A DNA stretch of 64,000 nt from Linum tenue (Eukaryota; Streptophyta; Magnoliopsida; Malpighiales; Linaceae): contig CAMGYJ010000003.1 of the NCBI GenBank assembly GCA_946122785.1, positions 31,141,811 to 31,205,810 on the forward strand, given 5' to 3'. This document shows, one piece after another, positions 19,684 to 31,479 of this stretch (its first letter is position 1; every line of letters begins with the position of its first letter). The translations under genes were made by a program, and so were the position numbers. The notes beneath the pieces are model-generated. The model did not search any database. It was not told where the DNA came from and saw only the letters and a program-made list of their open reading frames with translations.

Positions 19684-20750
19684 GAGATAAACTTAGTTCT
19701 TTGTATTCCTATCTTTTATCTTTCTAACAAATCTATGAACAAAAACACTAGATTTAGTTTTGTTTCTTAGGGGCCTTTTGATTTTGGTGATAATTTGGTT
19801 GAGATTGTTACAATTATTGTATTGTTCATATGCATACTATTATTGATTGCTTGATGTGGCACAAACTATGAGTCAAAATCAATGATTGCGAAACCATACA
19901 GGAAAAGTTAATGGTAGCGTATTTTGTAATAATATCATGGTTGAATCTTGGTTCAACCATTTTGTACCCTTAAAACAGCCTAGCATTTGGGATCCAATAT
20001 CCAATATTTTCAGTCAGACCGGCTGGTCCGGAAGGGTTTCTTAAACCATGGTGAAAATGGGGGATAGTTATATCTCACCTTTTAAATGAGATTGTTGAGA
20101 TAGTTTGCGTATATGTGTAGTATTTTTATATTAGAAACAAAGATTAAAAGTGATATTTTACTAAAAAGTTAATATAACTTATTTGAACACAAAAATAACT
20201 ATCACAAAATCAAACAGTGTGAAATACAATGCATCTATTTACTAAAACCAAACGAACCCTTAAACAAACAAATGAACAATTTTCGCTCTGTTAAGATTCA
20301 GGGATCATATTGATATTCAGGTGATTATATTATAGAGTAGTAAATATATAAATTTGTAATGTTAAGTTGTTAACCACTTGGGTAGCTAGCTACCCAAAGC
20401 ACAAAATAGTTGTGCCTAACTACACCAACTACATCTTTAGGACATCAGATTACACACTTACTTATAAACTAAAAAGAAAAAATATTTGGCTACCATTTTA
20501 CAATATCACCTAATGTTTCTCTTTCTCCACCTCGTTTTTTGTCTCCTTCGCCTTTTTATTCATAATTTGAGATTTTAAGTTTTATTAAAAAGAAAAGTTG
20601 GATCTTCATTTTCCACATTGAAATCTGTTAGGTACTCGAGTGTTAGAGAAACAAAATTGAGGGAGTGACCCACAAATGAGGAAAACAAAAGTTGGGTGAT
20701 CAATATGGAGATGCTCACAAATCCAAGCCGTCTCCCGCTGTAATTCACTC
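19684..20750. other. AT-rich upstream region of the sucrose transporter gene
   Basis: No gene is seen. A perfect 20-bp palindrome lies at 20378-20397 (half-site TTGGGTAGCT). The last 200 bases become less AT-rich towards the SUT4 leader, but I cannot fix a transcription start. Confidence 0.5.
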
Positions 20751-21062
20751 GGATTCTTGTTTACAGGTAAAATTGCGAATTGTGAATCTAGCGAGGGCAT
20801 TTAAAGGATTTCGTCTGGGTAGAGCTAAACCGCCATTTTCCCCCCCACTCTCTAGCTTTCCTCCGATTTGCATCTTCCACCGCGAAAGGTTGGAGAGAGC
20901 TTGAAAGTTGAAAGCATCTCCATTATTTAGAGCGAGACAGAGACAGAAAGAGAGAGAGTGGAGGGCAAAACAGGGGAAGCCAAGCCAATACCAGCGAGTA
21001 AGTGGTGGTGCTGGTGGCGGCGGAGGGGGTGAAATTGAGCGAGAATAGGCGAGAAAAATCGG

Positions 21063-24000
21063 ATGCCAATCTCTGAAGTCGAGACGCACAGGGCGGCCAA
21101 CAGGTCACACCGGGCAGCGAGACAGCCGCCGGCCGCTCGGACGCCGGCGGGGAAGCGAGTCCCGTTGCGACTGTTGCTGCAAGTGACGTCGATTGCCGGC
21201 GGGATACAATTCGGATGGGCGCTGCAGCTCTCTCTCCTGACTCCGTACGTCCAGGAGCTGGGAATTCCGCATGCCTGGTCCAGTGTGATATGGCTGTGCG
21301 GGCCACTGTCGGGCCTGATAGTCCAGCCGCTGGTGGGCCACTTGAGCGATCGATGCACCAGTCGATTCGGCCGGAGGAGGCCCTTCATCGTCGCCGGCTC
21401 ACTGCTCATCTCCTTCTCCGTCCTCATCATCGGTCACTCCGCCGATATCGGCTGGCTGCTCGGGGATAGAGGCGATTTCCGCCCCAGAGCGATCGGAGCC
21501 TTCGTTTTCGGGTTTTGGATTCTTGATGTTGCCAATAACATGACCCAGGGCCCTTGCAGAGCTCTCCTCGCCGACATGACTGGTAAAATTGACTAAATCC
21601 ACTATCCCTTAATGCTTAATTTTTAGTCTGATTTCCCATTTTTTTTTCCCTTTATGTTCGCGTTCTGCAATTCGGAACCCTAGTGGAGGTGATAATTGCT
21701 TAATTTTTGCTCTGCTCTGCTTTCCCTTTCCTTTCTTCCTTTGTCTTTCTCTTGTTTGGTCAGTAGTGATTGATTTAGTTAATTAATTAGTTTATCTTAA
21801 TACGATGTTTTGGTTCATTACTTGTCCCATGGAGAAGCATTCTTGATTGCGATTAATTAGTTAATTAATATGTTGATTATTGGACATATTCTTATTGTTG
21901 TTACTGTATCATCCTTTTCAAGATTCCATCATTCTCTACCAGCTTCCCAAGTAGTGCGGTTATATTATACCCCAATCAATTGATTAATAGGAATTACTAA
22001 TCAGAGAGAGCTTTGTGGGTTAATTAAAAAAAACGTTTCTGGGTCAGTGTCACATAGTACGCTCGGCTCGGGTGGAGATTTGGGTGGTGGGGTCGGACCG
22101 GTTGGTGAAAGGGGAATGTGGGTGCCGTGGAGGGGTCGGTTTCAGTAGTAGCGGCGTGGTCGCTTCTCCTGCTTGATTGCTGCTAGTAAGTAGTAAGTAG
22201 CCGAGTCGTGAGTTTTAGTACGAAAGGTGGGGACTGTGATATAGCTTCGACAAACCAAAACCTCGCTATCATATATTTTCATTATTAAGGTTGTTCGAAA
22301 TCCCAAATTGAAAGGAGGGTATTAATGGCTTCCAGAATTGGGTTATCATTTTTTTCTTCCGGGTTGGGTCAGTGGTGAATAGGGTGCCACGTATCATTTG
22401 GACGTAGGAAATTGGGTTGAACAAAAAAGGTGCTTAATAGCCGAGGATTTTAACCCGTCCCTGTAATAATGTAGTGTTTGCACTTTGCAGGTTAGGTGAT
22501 CACCATCAGAAAAGTATTTGTTGGGTGTGGTTAATGTTCTAGGCGCCATATGTATTATCCCAAAATAATGATAGTACGCCTAATGCACTTGTTTTGGACA
22601 GTTTGTTTGAGTGGGTCCAAATTCTGTTGAAGTTTGTATCCTTTATGGTGCACAGGTTGTTGCATTTGGTTTTGATGCTCTGTATTTTGGATGGTTGCTT
22701 ACATTAGTGCCTTGATTGTTTCCATCTATTTCCTAATTCAGGGAAAACTGCAATTGGTTCAGTTTCTTTGGCCCGGTTTTGGCTCATCTCTGGCTTCCTT
22801 AGTAATCTATTTTTCTTTGAGCACCGAACAAATATTGGGAAATGATACGTTTTAAAATTTCGCAGTTTATCGATGTCCAAGCAAGCTACAACTTGCATAA
22901 GTTTTGTACATGTATCTGAGAGCCATATGTTGGATGATATTTTAGCTGCTACTAGTTCTGTTGTTCTTCACCTATTGTTGTTATGTTATGTCAAGTGGGA
23001 AACTAGGAAATTGGGACTTCAAGTGAACCAATTGCCTTTAGTACAAAACCTGGACAGATATTGATTGGCTCAACTTAGATGGAATTAAATGTATGATGTT
23101 GATCACTTGATATGTTAACAGGGAAAGATCACCGCAGGACTCGAGTGGCGAATGCTTATTTCTCACTTTTCATGGCTGTTGGCAATATCCTTGGCTTTGC
23201 TACTGGGTCATTCAGTGGTTGGTACAAAATTTTCCCCTTCACGGTTACAGCTGCATGTGACGTGGACTGTGCCAATCTTAAGTTTGCTTTCTATCTTGAT
23301 ATTGTCTGTATTATGACCACCGCCTATATAAGCATTTCATCTGCTAAAGAACCCTCAATTGGGTTGTTGTCTCAAGGATCGATACCTGCTACTGAAGAAG
23401 CAGTGGAAGTGTCTGGCCATGCAGAAGAGGCTTTCCTCTGGGAACTGTTTGGGACTTTCAGATACTTCCCAGCATCTGTTTGGACTATATTGCTAGTTAC
23501 CGCCCTGAATTGGATTGGTTGGTTTCCATTTCTTCTCTTTGATACTGACTGGATGGGGCGAGAAATCTTTGGAGGTGACCCAGATTCAGGACCAAGTTAT
23601 AGTGCTGGAGTCAGAATGGGAGCATTTGCTCTCATGTTGAATTCGGTTCTATTAGGAATAACGTCGGTGCTGATGGAGAAGATCTGCAGGAAATGGGGAG
23701 CTGGCTTCATATGGGGACTCTCAAACATCTTTATGGCTCTATGTTTCCTTGCAATGCTTATAATTGCATATGTAGCCTACCATATCGGCTATTATGGTGA
23801 AGGTGATGCTCAACCGCCAGTTGGCATTCTTATTGCCGCACTGATTGTTTTTGCACTTCTTGGAATTCCATTGGCAGTAAGTTTACTGAATCCTTCCTAC
23901 TGGCAACCTATAGCATGAAGTTGGTTTTTCTTAATCTTTTTGGTGAATCCATTTTGCCCGATTTTGGGTCTTTGCTCTTCGCTCTTATAAATAAAACGAC

Positions 24001-26506
24001 CATCAGAGACTTAGCTTTCCGGTGTTGGAAACACAAGTATAAAGTTGCTACTCGTTATATACCGAGCTGCATTGGCACCATACTGTGGCTGCTACCTTGT
24101 AGTTGGTATTCTCTGCTGAAACTGTGGATGGTGATATTCTAGTGCTTTACAAGAGCAGAATTTTGATGTTTTTCACAAGTAGTAAGCATAGATCGGATGT
24201 AAGATAGTATTGGTCTTAAGTCTTAACTGCTGATGGTTTTTATACTACAACCCTGGAAATATGTTGGAACTTATCATACTTTAGGAGACTTAAATGGACC
24301 AATTCGGATTGTGCTTCAGTTAGAAATTGAAACTGGTTTTACTTTATGTTCTCTTGCAGATCACATATAGTGTTCCATATGCGCTAGTGTCGTCACGCAT
24401 TGAGCCTTTGGGGCTTGGCCAAGGTCAGTATTCCATACTGATTTGTTATATATGCTCTAAGTCTGCTTGCTGAAGTGCTTTTATTAATTATGTGCTTTGC
24501 AGGGTTGTCGATGGGTGTCTTGAATTTGGCAATCGTCGTTCCACAGGTGCTTTGCTTTATATGTAACTTTCGCGGATTGTTTGATTGGTTTATTTCTTTG
24601 CTGTGACCTTGCTGTTACATCAAAGTTGTTTCCTTTGGTTCCTGATCATAAAATCAGGAAGATGGAAAGATGAGGCACATAGTAGCCTTTCTTGCCTCTA
24701 TTAGAGCGGCTTATTTAGGTCATCTTTGCAAGTGGAAATGTATACTCAGTTGACTTGCAGCTCGATAGCATTTGAAGTACATAGGTAATTAACTAGATGT
24801 TGTTCAATCACCTAAATCTCAAGGAAACCTGGAAACAGGGTTTAGAGTTGCTGGACTCTCATATTTGATTTATACTCTGTACTGCGCTGGAGAGAGTACC
24901 ACTAGAGGGGGAGTTGGATATTGCTGTCTTGAACTGGTATATGTATGCCTCTATCATTGGGACAAAGTACGTTATTTTATGACTGACATATGAAAAGTAA
25001 CTAATGCCTCTTTTACTTCCCAAGCCATCTTAGTCCGATTGCTTGCTTCTGCAATCAATGATTCATGGTCATTAGGAGAGCGAAAGTACCTAATTGCAGT
25101 TCAGATTACTAGCTTAAGTCAATAATTTTCGGGCTGTTTGGTGGCACGTTGTCTCTATACTGTAGATACAATTTGCAGGAAGTAGATTAGGGGAGGGTGT
25201 TTTGAGTTTCGAAATGTGGAAAATGTCCAAGCATGCCAATTTGATTGAAGGTATATCATTCAAATGGTTAGGGACATCTACCTAGATTCTAAATTAGGAA
25301 TTCAAAGCAGGATAATGTAAACAGAGGATACCAACTAGACTGCCTTCTGAGTTGCGACTAAGAGCCTCCAACCCTAATATAATCTAGCTCTCTAAGAGAT
25401 GCCCGGACCAAGAACCTCTTCAGAATATTAATATACACAATTTAGTATTTACAAGTGCCTGATGTGCATCTGTACCAAATTAAGTTTAGAGAGGAGCACG
25501 TAATGGTTGGTTTCCATATACGGAAAGGTAGATAGATATTTGTAGAAGCAACATTGATTTCGGTGTGGAAGTGGTTCAAGGTGATTTATTTTTCAGACAA
25601 CTCAGAGAAAGCTCAGTATTATGTAGCGGCTGATGGTGGGAATAGTCCATGATAATCATTCAATCAAAAGTTACCATAAGGACTTGAGTTGATTTGGTTA
25701 AAAAGATATGTGGTATCTTTGTTGTGTTTCATTGACTTCGAGTTTCATGAAAGCCTAAGTAACAGAGTATGTTGCTTGATCGATGGAAAACTGCTTGTAC
25801 ATGGGTACACCTTATCTTTTGAACTGTGATTACAGTTCTTTTACTTCACCTAAATTGTGAAGAAATAATCGTCCTTTCTCTGAATCGTCTGTAGTTGCAA
25901 TCAAGAACCTCATTCACTTCGATTAATTTATATCTGGAACTTACCTTCTGGGCTTTAGAATTTAGATAAAGGCTCTCTGATCACTGAGTAGATAAAGCCT
26001 CTCGTGATCACTGTGGTTGGTACATGGTTCTGCCAAATTTTTGCTGCAACTTTTGGATAGCTAGAGACTTGGTGAACGTAGAAATCAACTTGTTTGTCAT
26101 ACGGTCTCTTAGGGATACATCTGTTATTTGTGGTCCCCCTTTCTGGAATATGAATGTAAGATAGTTAGCAAATTGATGTTAATAATTAGAGGCTACCATC
26201 AATTCTGTTTGGAAGAGTAATTTGGTTCCGATTCTACTTCAATGCTTCTAATCTTGGATAGTTGTAACAAGTGAAGAAACACTTTTGAATGAAAATTTCA
26301 TATCATCTCAATCCAACTTGGTACTGTGTTGTGGTAACTGAATGCAGGTTCTGGTCTCACTGGGATCTGGTCCATGGGATCAACTGTTTGGTGGTGGAAA
26401 CTCACCAGCCATAGCTGTGGGAGCTTTGGCAGCACTTATCGGTGGATTGATTGCTATCTTGGGGATTCCTCGTTTCACTACTCAGAAGCCAAGGGTTCTT
26501 CCATGA
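21063..26506 (+). CDS. SUT4: Sucrose transporter, SUT4/SUC4 clade
   Basis: A proton-coupled sucrose symporter of the GPH/MFS family. Five exons join cleanly: 21063-21582, 23122-23876, 24360-24423, 24503-24546 and 26348-26506, total 1542 nt or 513 residues, the usual size. All introns are GT-AG; the first (1539 bp) and fourth (1801 bp) are large. Family signatures are [20 protein letters not shown] in helix 1, [15 protein letters not shown], the loop [15 protein letters not shown] between helices 2 and 3, and [18 protein letters not shown] across the exon 1-2 junction. It ends in TTQKPRVLP. The short N-terminus starting MPISEVE and the overall match point to the SUT4 clade, whose members are mostly tonoplast sucrose exporters (family knowledge). 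Twelve membrane helices are expected. The start is the first ATG in a GA-rich leader. No disabling change is seen. Confidence 0.93.
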
Positions 26507-28143
26507 GGTATTTGCCTCTGGACCTAGAATTCTTTTGTTTTACGTACGCTAAGTACATCATAGTTATCAATAACAGTTTAAGCAAGAATTTTGTACATAG
26601 ATAATGTATTCTTTTTATTTATTATGTCCCTATTTTTCTAAATAACAGCATTTTCATATCATCAGTTCGTTACCCTCCCTCTTCAATTGAACTGCATCCA
26701 ACTGGTGATGGGGAGTTTTAAAATTTGGGGGAATTGCGGGCCTACATCCGAATGTGTTGGAGCTTCAAGATGCAGCATAAGTGTTAGGATAGATACCCCA
26801 ATTTTATACAGCATACTGCTTGGTTGCACAGGATGGAAAAACCGAGCTCCATTTTAGCTTTAGCATAGAATGAATGATGTATGAATGAGTCAGATAGCAG
26901 CAAAAGGTAAAAAGTGAGTTTGATATACATACTGAAGATAAGAAGGGGGCTGCAATGTCATTAGGAGAGAAAAGGGGAAGTGTTTAATAGGGAGCCGGGG
27001 TTCTTGGTCCAAAGCATCTTCTTCTTTCTTGGGGTGGCAAGGCTTGCTCGAAACTGACTGAACGAATTGGGTGGGGGTGGAATTGTGGTTGATGGTGAGC
27101 AACAGTTGATTTTTATTATGAGTTGTTCTGATTGAAACAATGATGGAGACATGTCTTTTGTGCTCTATTTCTTTCTTTCCTTCCTTCATTTTGGCGTTTC
27201 ATTTATAATAAGAAGAAGGAGAATGTGATTGGTCTTTTATGGAAGGTGTAAGTTGTTTTTTATTACATGCTATGCTGCTGCATTGCCCCCTTTCTCCCCT
27301 CTTGCTCTTTGCTTGCTGGAGTGGAGGGTGAGCCTTAGAATAAGAGGTGTTTGCTTGAATCTGAAATTGATGCTCAGGGGCCACAATTTTTTGACCTCTA
27401 GAGTCGACCCCATAAGCGGGATCTTTGACCATTTTGGAATCTTTTGAAATGCACAAGAAGAATCTAAGGTCGTCTGTACCAAAAAGCTCTACTAAGGGAA
27501 ACGAGAGGTGGGTATCTCCCGTGCTTAAATTTTTTTCTCCGCTTACTACGAGCTTCCAAATCTTATTTTGTGGAAAGAATCACATGGAGAATGGAACTCC
27601 TACTGCAGCAACTATCTCAAACGTGGGTGAGGAAAGCGTGAATCAATGAAACTCGTACAAGGATCACTCTACATCCCCTCACCACAACAAGGAAACCAGC
27701 ACCCCATGAGGACTCTCATAAGCACCCTTCTACACAAAGAAGAAGATGGAGAGGAAATCCACGCCTCCTAAGGACAATGGTGGCCCCAACAACCAAAATG
27801 CCTTCCAATTTGGCGGTCGGGGAACCTTTTTCGGCCCTCTTATAAATGGCTCTAGTTCTTTTGGCTAGAGTATACTCGATGAGTTTATCTGATGCAAGCC
27901 CAATTCCCCAGGACCCGTGCCAAAGCGAAGACAAGAGGCAAGGGAGTTGGCGGCGGTAGCTGATCGGGTATTGGTTGAAGATGATTCCCCGATCGGGGAA
28001 ATGAGGGGAAGTTCGGGGATTGCTGGCATGATTTCCCCCGGTCAGTCGCCCAAAATACCCGACCAGCCTGACTGACGAGATTTTGTGTTTAAGTTGTTTT
28101 TGTTTTGTTTTTTTTTTTTAATTGTCCAGGCCTATATAAAGGC
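26507..28143. other. SUT4 3' flank and intergenic DNA
   Basis: The SUT4 3' UTR probably ends within the first few hundred bases, but no firm poly(A) signal can be assigned. The remainder has only short frames without recognisable domains on either strand. Confidence 0.45.
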
Positions 28144-28146
28144 TAA

Positions 28147-28965
28147 GGCCCCGTTTAGTATTGTTGCTTGTTTTTTGTTTCTGTTTTGTTTTAAGAAATT
28201 TGGAAAACCAAGAAAAAAAATCGTGTTTAGTTGGGTTTTTATTTTCTGTTGTGAATCAGAGTTGCACAACAGGGCCCAAATATGAGAAACAACAATTTAT
28301 TGCTTTGGATCTGATTCTTAAACATGTTGCACACGAGATTCCTACTGGTTGGGCACTTGATTTCATTAAACCAGACCAGTTTTCGAATCCCCACAGAAGC
28401 AAAAAAATTTTTTTTTAACACAGCCCCCCAACCCTACTTCAACTTATCAGCCCCCCCCCCCCCCCAAACCCTTCTCAACAGAGGTCGGCCGCCACCCTTC
28501 TCAACAGAGGCGCCACCTCCGCCTCACCTCCACCGCGCCGCCTTCCGCCTCCGCGCCGACCCAGCCCGCCGCGCCCGACCCCTCCGCCGCGCCGCCCTCC
28601 GCCGCGGCGCCGACCCAACCCTCCGCGCCGACCCAGCCCGCCGAGCAGGACGAAACCTCCGCCGCGCAGCCCGCCGACCCGCCGCCGACGTCCCCCCTGC
28701 CGCCGCAGACCACTTCCCCTCCACAAAAGCCTCACTTCATCTCCCCCCACAGCAGGTAACTTCAACTTCTTCAAAGTATTATGGTTTTTAGTTCTTACAG
28801 TAGTAACTAAACGCGTTTTTGTTTCTTGTTGTCAGCTTTCATGATTTTTTAGATTTATCAACTAAACAGGTTTGTGTTTTCTGTTTTTTTCTTGTTGTGA
28901 TTGTACATCTGTTTACACAACACCACTGCAACCACAACAACAACAAAATGATACTAAACGGGCCC
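28147..28965. mobile_element. PIF/Harbinger-like MITE with a GC-rich insert
   Basis: The ends are GGCCCCGTTTAGTA and the inverse of GGGCCCGTTTAGTA, flanked by TAA on both sides (28144-28146 and 28966-28968), fitting PIF/Harbinger. The outer parts are T-rich or A-rich, but 28490-28740 is an extremely GC-rich block of CCGCCGCGC-type repeats with frames open in several phases, which I take as low complexity and not coding. A 15-base C run lies at 28451-28465. Confidence 0.6.
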
Positions 28966-28968
28966 TAA

Positions 28969-29419
28969 GACTCGGGTTTTAAGGTTAGTTTTTAGTAGAA
29001 TATTGATTTTTATCTTGGTTTTGAGCTTGAGGCTTGAACTCTTCTGTGTATCAATCAAGTTTTCCACTTGATTGTGCTCGAGATTCTATCTATTTATGTT
29101 GATTGAGCTTTCTCCCGATTTGTGTTGAGATTTCACTTTCAATTCCACTTTATCCCTACAAACAAAAACCCTTAAACAACCTTTCTATTGTTCGTTCTTG
29201 AAGTTGCGTACTTTGATAACTACGAGTAAAGGTTCTGTGCTCGTATCGTTATCCCTTCCTTAGGAGGGGAAGAAGCTGTCATACCAACGTTGATGGCCTT
29301 TATGGGGATGTCTGACCCCTTAAGAGCAAAAGCGACTTCTTAAGAAATATCATGAGCTATCTCGCATGCTCGCGATGGGAAACATACCTTCCCACATGCA
29401 ACTCTTAGTACAATGAAAT
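28969..29419. other. Intergenic stretch before a protease fragment
   Basis: T-rich leader-like sequence with a TCAATCAAGTTTTCCACTTGAT inverted repeat near 29052. It probably belongs to the retroelement whose protease follows. No ORF can be assigned. Confidence 0.35.
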
Positions 29420-29920
29420 TTGCCCGAGCCGAGTCACTTCGTAATTCCATGTGTTCTCAATGATATTCACAACATGGAAGCATTGATTGATCTAGGGTCT
29501 AGTCTTAATGATATGCCCTTCAATATCTTTAGGATGCTAGGAATATACAAATTAGAGAGCAGAATCATGAGTATCTCCTTGGATGATAATACGGTTTGCC
29601 GACCATTAGGTATGGAGAAGGATTTAAAGGTCGAGATAGGGCCCTTCATGTTCTCTCTTGACTTTGTAGTACTTGATATGCATAGAGATAGAAATTACTC
29701 TATCATCTTTGGGAGGCCCTTCTTGACCACTTCTGATGCATTGATCGACGTTCCGAAACATCATCTTACGATGAGAATCAACAATGCAGAGCATATTGTA
29801 CACATGATTACTCCGAAAGCAAAGGAGGTGTTTGATAAACAATCAAAGGGATACTACGTAAACACTGTGTCATTCTTCTTCTTGTTGATTTATCCTATTG
29901 TTCAAGAACCCCTTCTTTGA
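29420..29920 (+). pseudogene. Gypsy aspartic protease fragment
   Basis: A 166-residue open frame reads as a retrotransposon protease: catalytic-site LIDLGSSLNDMPFNIF, flap region with LGMEKDLKVEIG, and IIFGRPFLTTSDALIDV. It matches the same domain of the Gag-protease at 3530-6304 in order and spacing (DLGAS, VILDISED, LILGRPFLATAKALIDV). Gag and RT are not recognisable on either side, so this is an isolated fragment of a gypsy element, probably Athila-like. Confidence 0.7.
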
Positions 29921-30058
29921 AGAGTTGAGTCATCTGAGGTGGAGTTCTAGTTTTTGTACCGCTAGGGCAAAATGATTCTATCATGTGCAAGTCTTCTATG
30001 CACAACCCATTATATAAGAGATACACTTGGTACTAGTCGTTAAAGCCATGATGGGGAC

Positions 30059-31180
30059 TGATGAGCCCTAGAGGTCTTAGTTGGATCAGAATGGCGCAAC
30101 TTCAAGGATTCAAGGGGATTAAACCTCTTCGAAACAAGAACACAATACTGAGTTCCAATACGAGCTTGTATAGCTTGTTTGAAATCGGAATTCGATGGAA
30201 CAAAAGGGGAATCTCATACTTGGGAGATTACACGATTGTTATAGTGATGCCTTTGATGTAATTGAGTGTGATCTCTCAATCAATACGCTAGGGTTCAACA
30301 AGTTTTGGACGCACCAAAACCAAATAAAAAACTCATCGAGCACACGTTTGAGAATTAGGATAAATTATTCTCTATTCAATCTGCTTTGTGGTCACCCTGA
30401 CTGGACCTTAATGTTGACTCAATGTCGCGACCTTTTGGTTCAAATCATCGAACTTGGATGAAAGAGTTGGGAATTTCTCGTCCTGTTTAGTTCGCTGCAT
30501 TTGGAACAGAGCAACTACCTGTTGTTGGAAGAAATATTGCAGCTCTGCTATCGTGATGGGTTGATTCTCACCCATCGCATCCTTTTGCACAATCATCAGC
30601 GGTCTGGGAGTCCATTTCGGTGGAGTTACTTGTTGATGTCGCCGCTTCCTTCTTCTTCTTCTTCTTCTTATTCTTATTCTTCTGTTCCGAGAGCAGCACT
30701 GTCGGATCACTGGAAACAGGGCCATTCGACCTTGTCCAACACACGTCTTCCCTCGTCAAAGTCGTCTTCTTTGCCATTGTGTATAACTAGGATATTGATG
30801 TCATTTGATGAGCCCTAAAGGGGTCTTAGTTGGATCAGAATGGCACAACTTCAAGGATTCAAGGAATTGAACCTCTTCGAAACAAGAACACAAAACAGAG
30901 TTCCTTAACGAGCTTGGATAGCTTGTTTGCAATCGGAATTGGATGGAACAAAAGGGGAATCTCACACCTGGGAGATTACACGATTGTTATAGTGATGCCT
31001 TTGATGTAATTGAGTGTGATCTTTCAATCAATAGGCTAGGGTTCAAAAAGTTTTGGACGCACCAAAACCAAATAAAAAACTCATCGAACACACGTTTGAG
31101 AATTAGGATAAATTATTCTCTATTCAATATGCTTTGTACTATACACAAAGGAAGCTTTTTATATGCATAAAAAACTCAAA
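30059..31180 (-). mobile_element. LTR-retrotransposon remnant: two LTR pieces flanking a gag fragment
   Basis: Two near-identical segments of about 330 bp both start TGATGAGCCC (30059 and 30806) and lie in direct order. Between them, on the minus strand, is a gag-like fragment: one frame starts MAKKTTLTREDVCWTRSNG at 30777 and a second, shifted, ends with KFDDLNQKVATLSQH, the break falling in an AGA/AAG repeat. On the minus strand LTRs would end in GGGCTCATCA, with a degenerate primer site after the 30806 copy. The 30059 copy is truncated at about 30391. Confidence 0.55.
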
Positions 31181-31479
31181 CAAACTAAAACACAACTTGA
31201 AATAAACCTAATTTAACAAGGAAACAAATTCTACACCTAATCCTTGTGGGACTCGGATTCCTTATGAAACTCGGATTGTTGGCCTGCTTCTCATCGCAAC
31301 TTGGACGTCTGGAAAGCGGTCAAATTGATCTCCAAATCCTCAGCCAATTCCTTTGGTTTGTAGAATGAAACTCGTACTTTCATGTGGTATCTCTATGGTC
31401 TCGACTCTCCTCCATTTGGCTCGAATAAAGCTTCCAAGTTGCCTTCCCAATCACGGTTCCTGCCTTAACCAAATTTTTA

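Noticed and set aside
20923..21430. Two long minus-strand frames opposite SUT4 exon 1
   Set aside because: They are complementary-strand shadows of a GC-rich exon whose + strand reading is an unmistakable transporter.
27395..27409. CCTCTAGAGTCGACC matches the XbaI-SalI part of common cloning-vector polylinkers
   Set aside because: The match stops at 15 bases and the flanks are not polylinker or vector sequence. Most likely chance.
28324..28791. Open frames on both strands in the GC-rich block of the PIF-like MITE
   Set aside because: Simple CCG/CGC repetition keeps many phases open. The products are Pro/Ala/Arg or Gly/Arg runs without domain signals.
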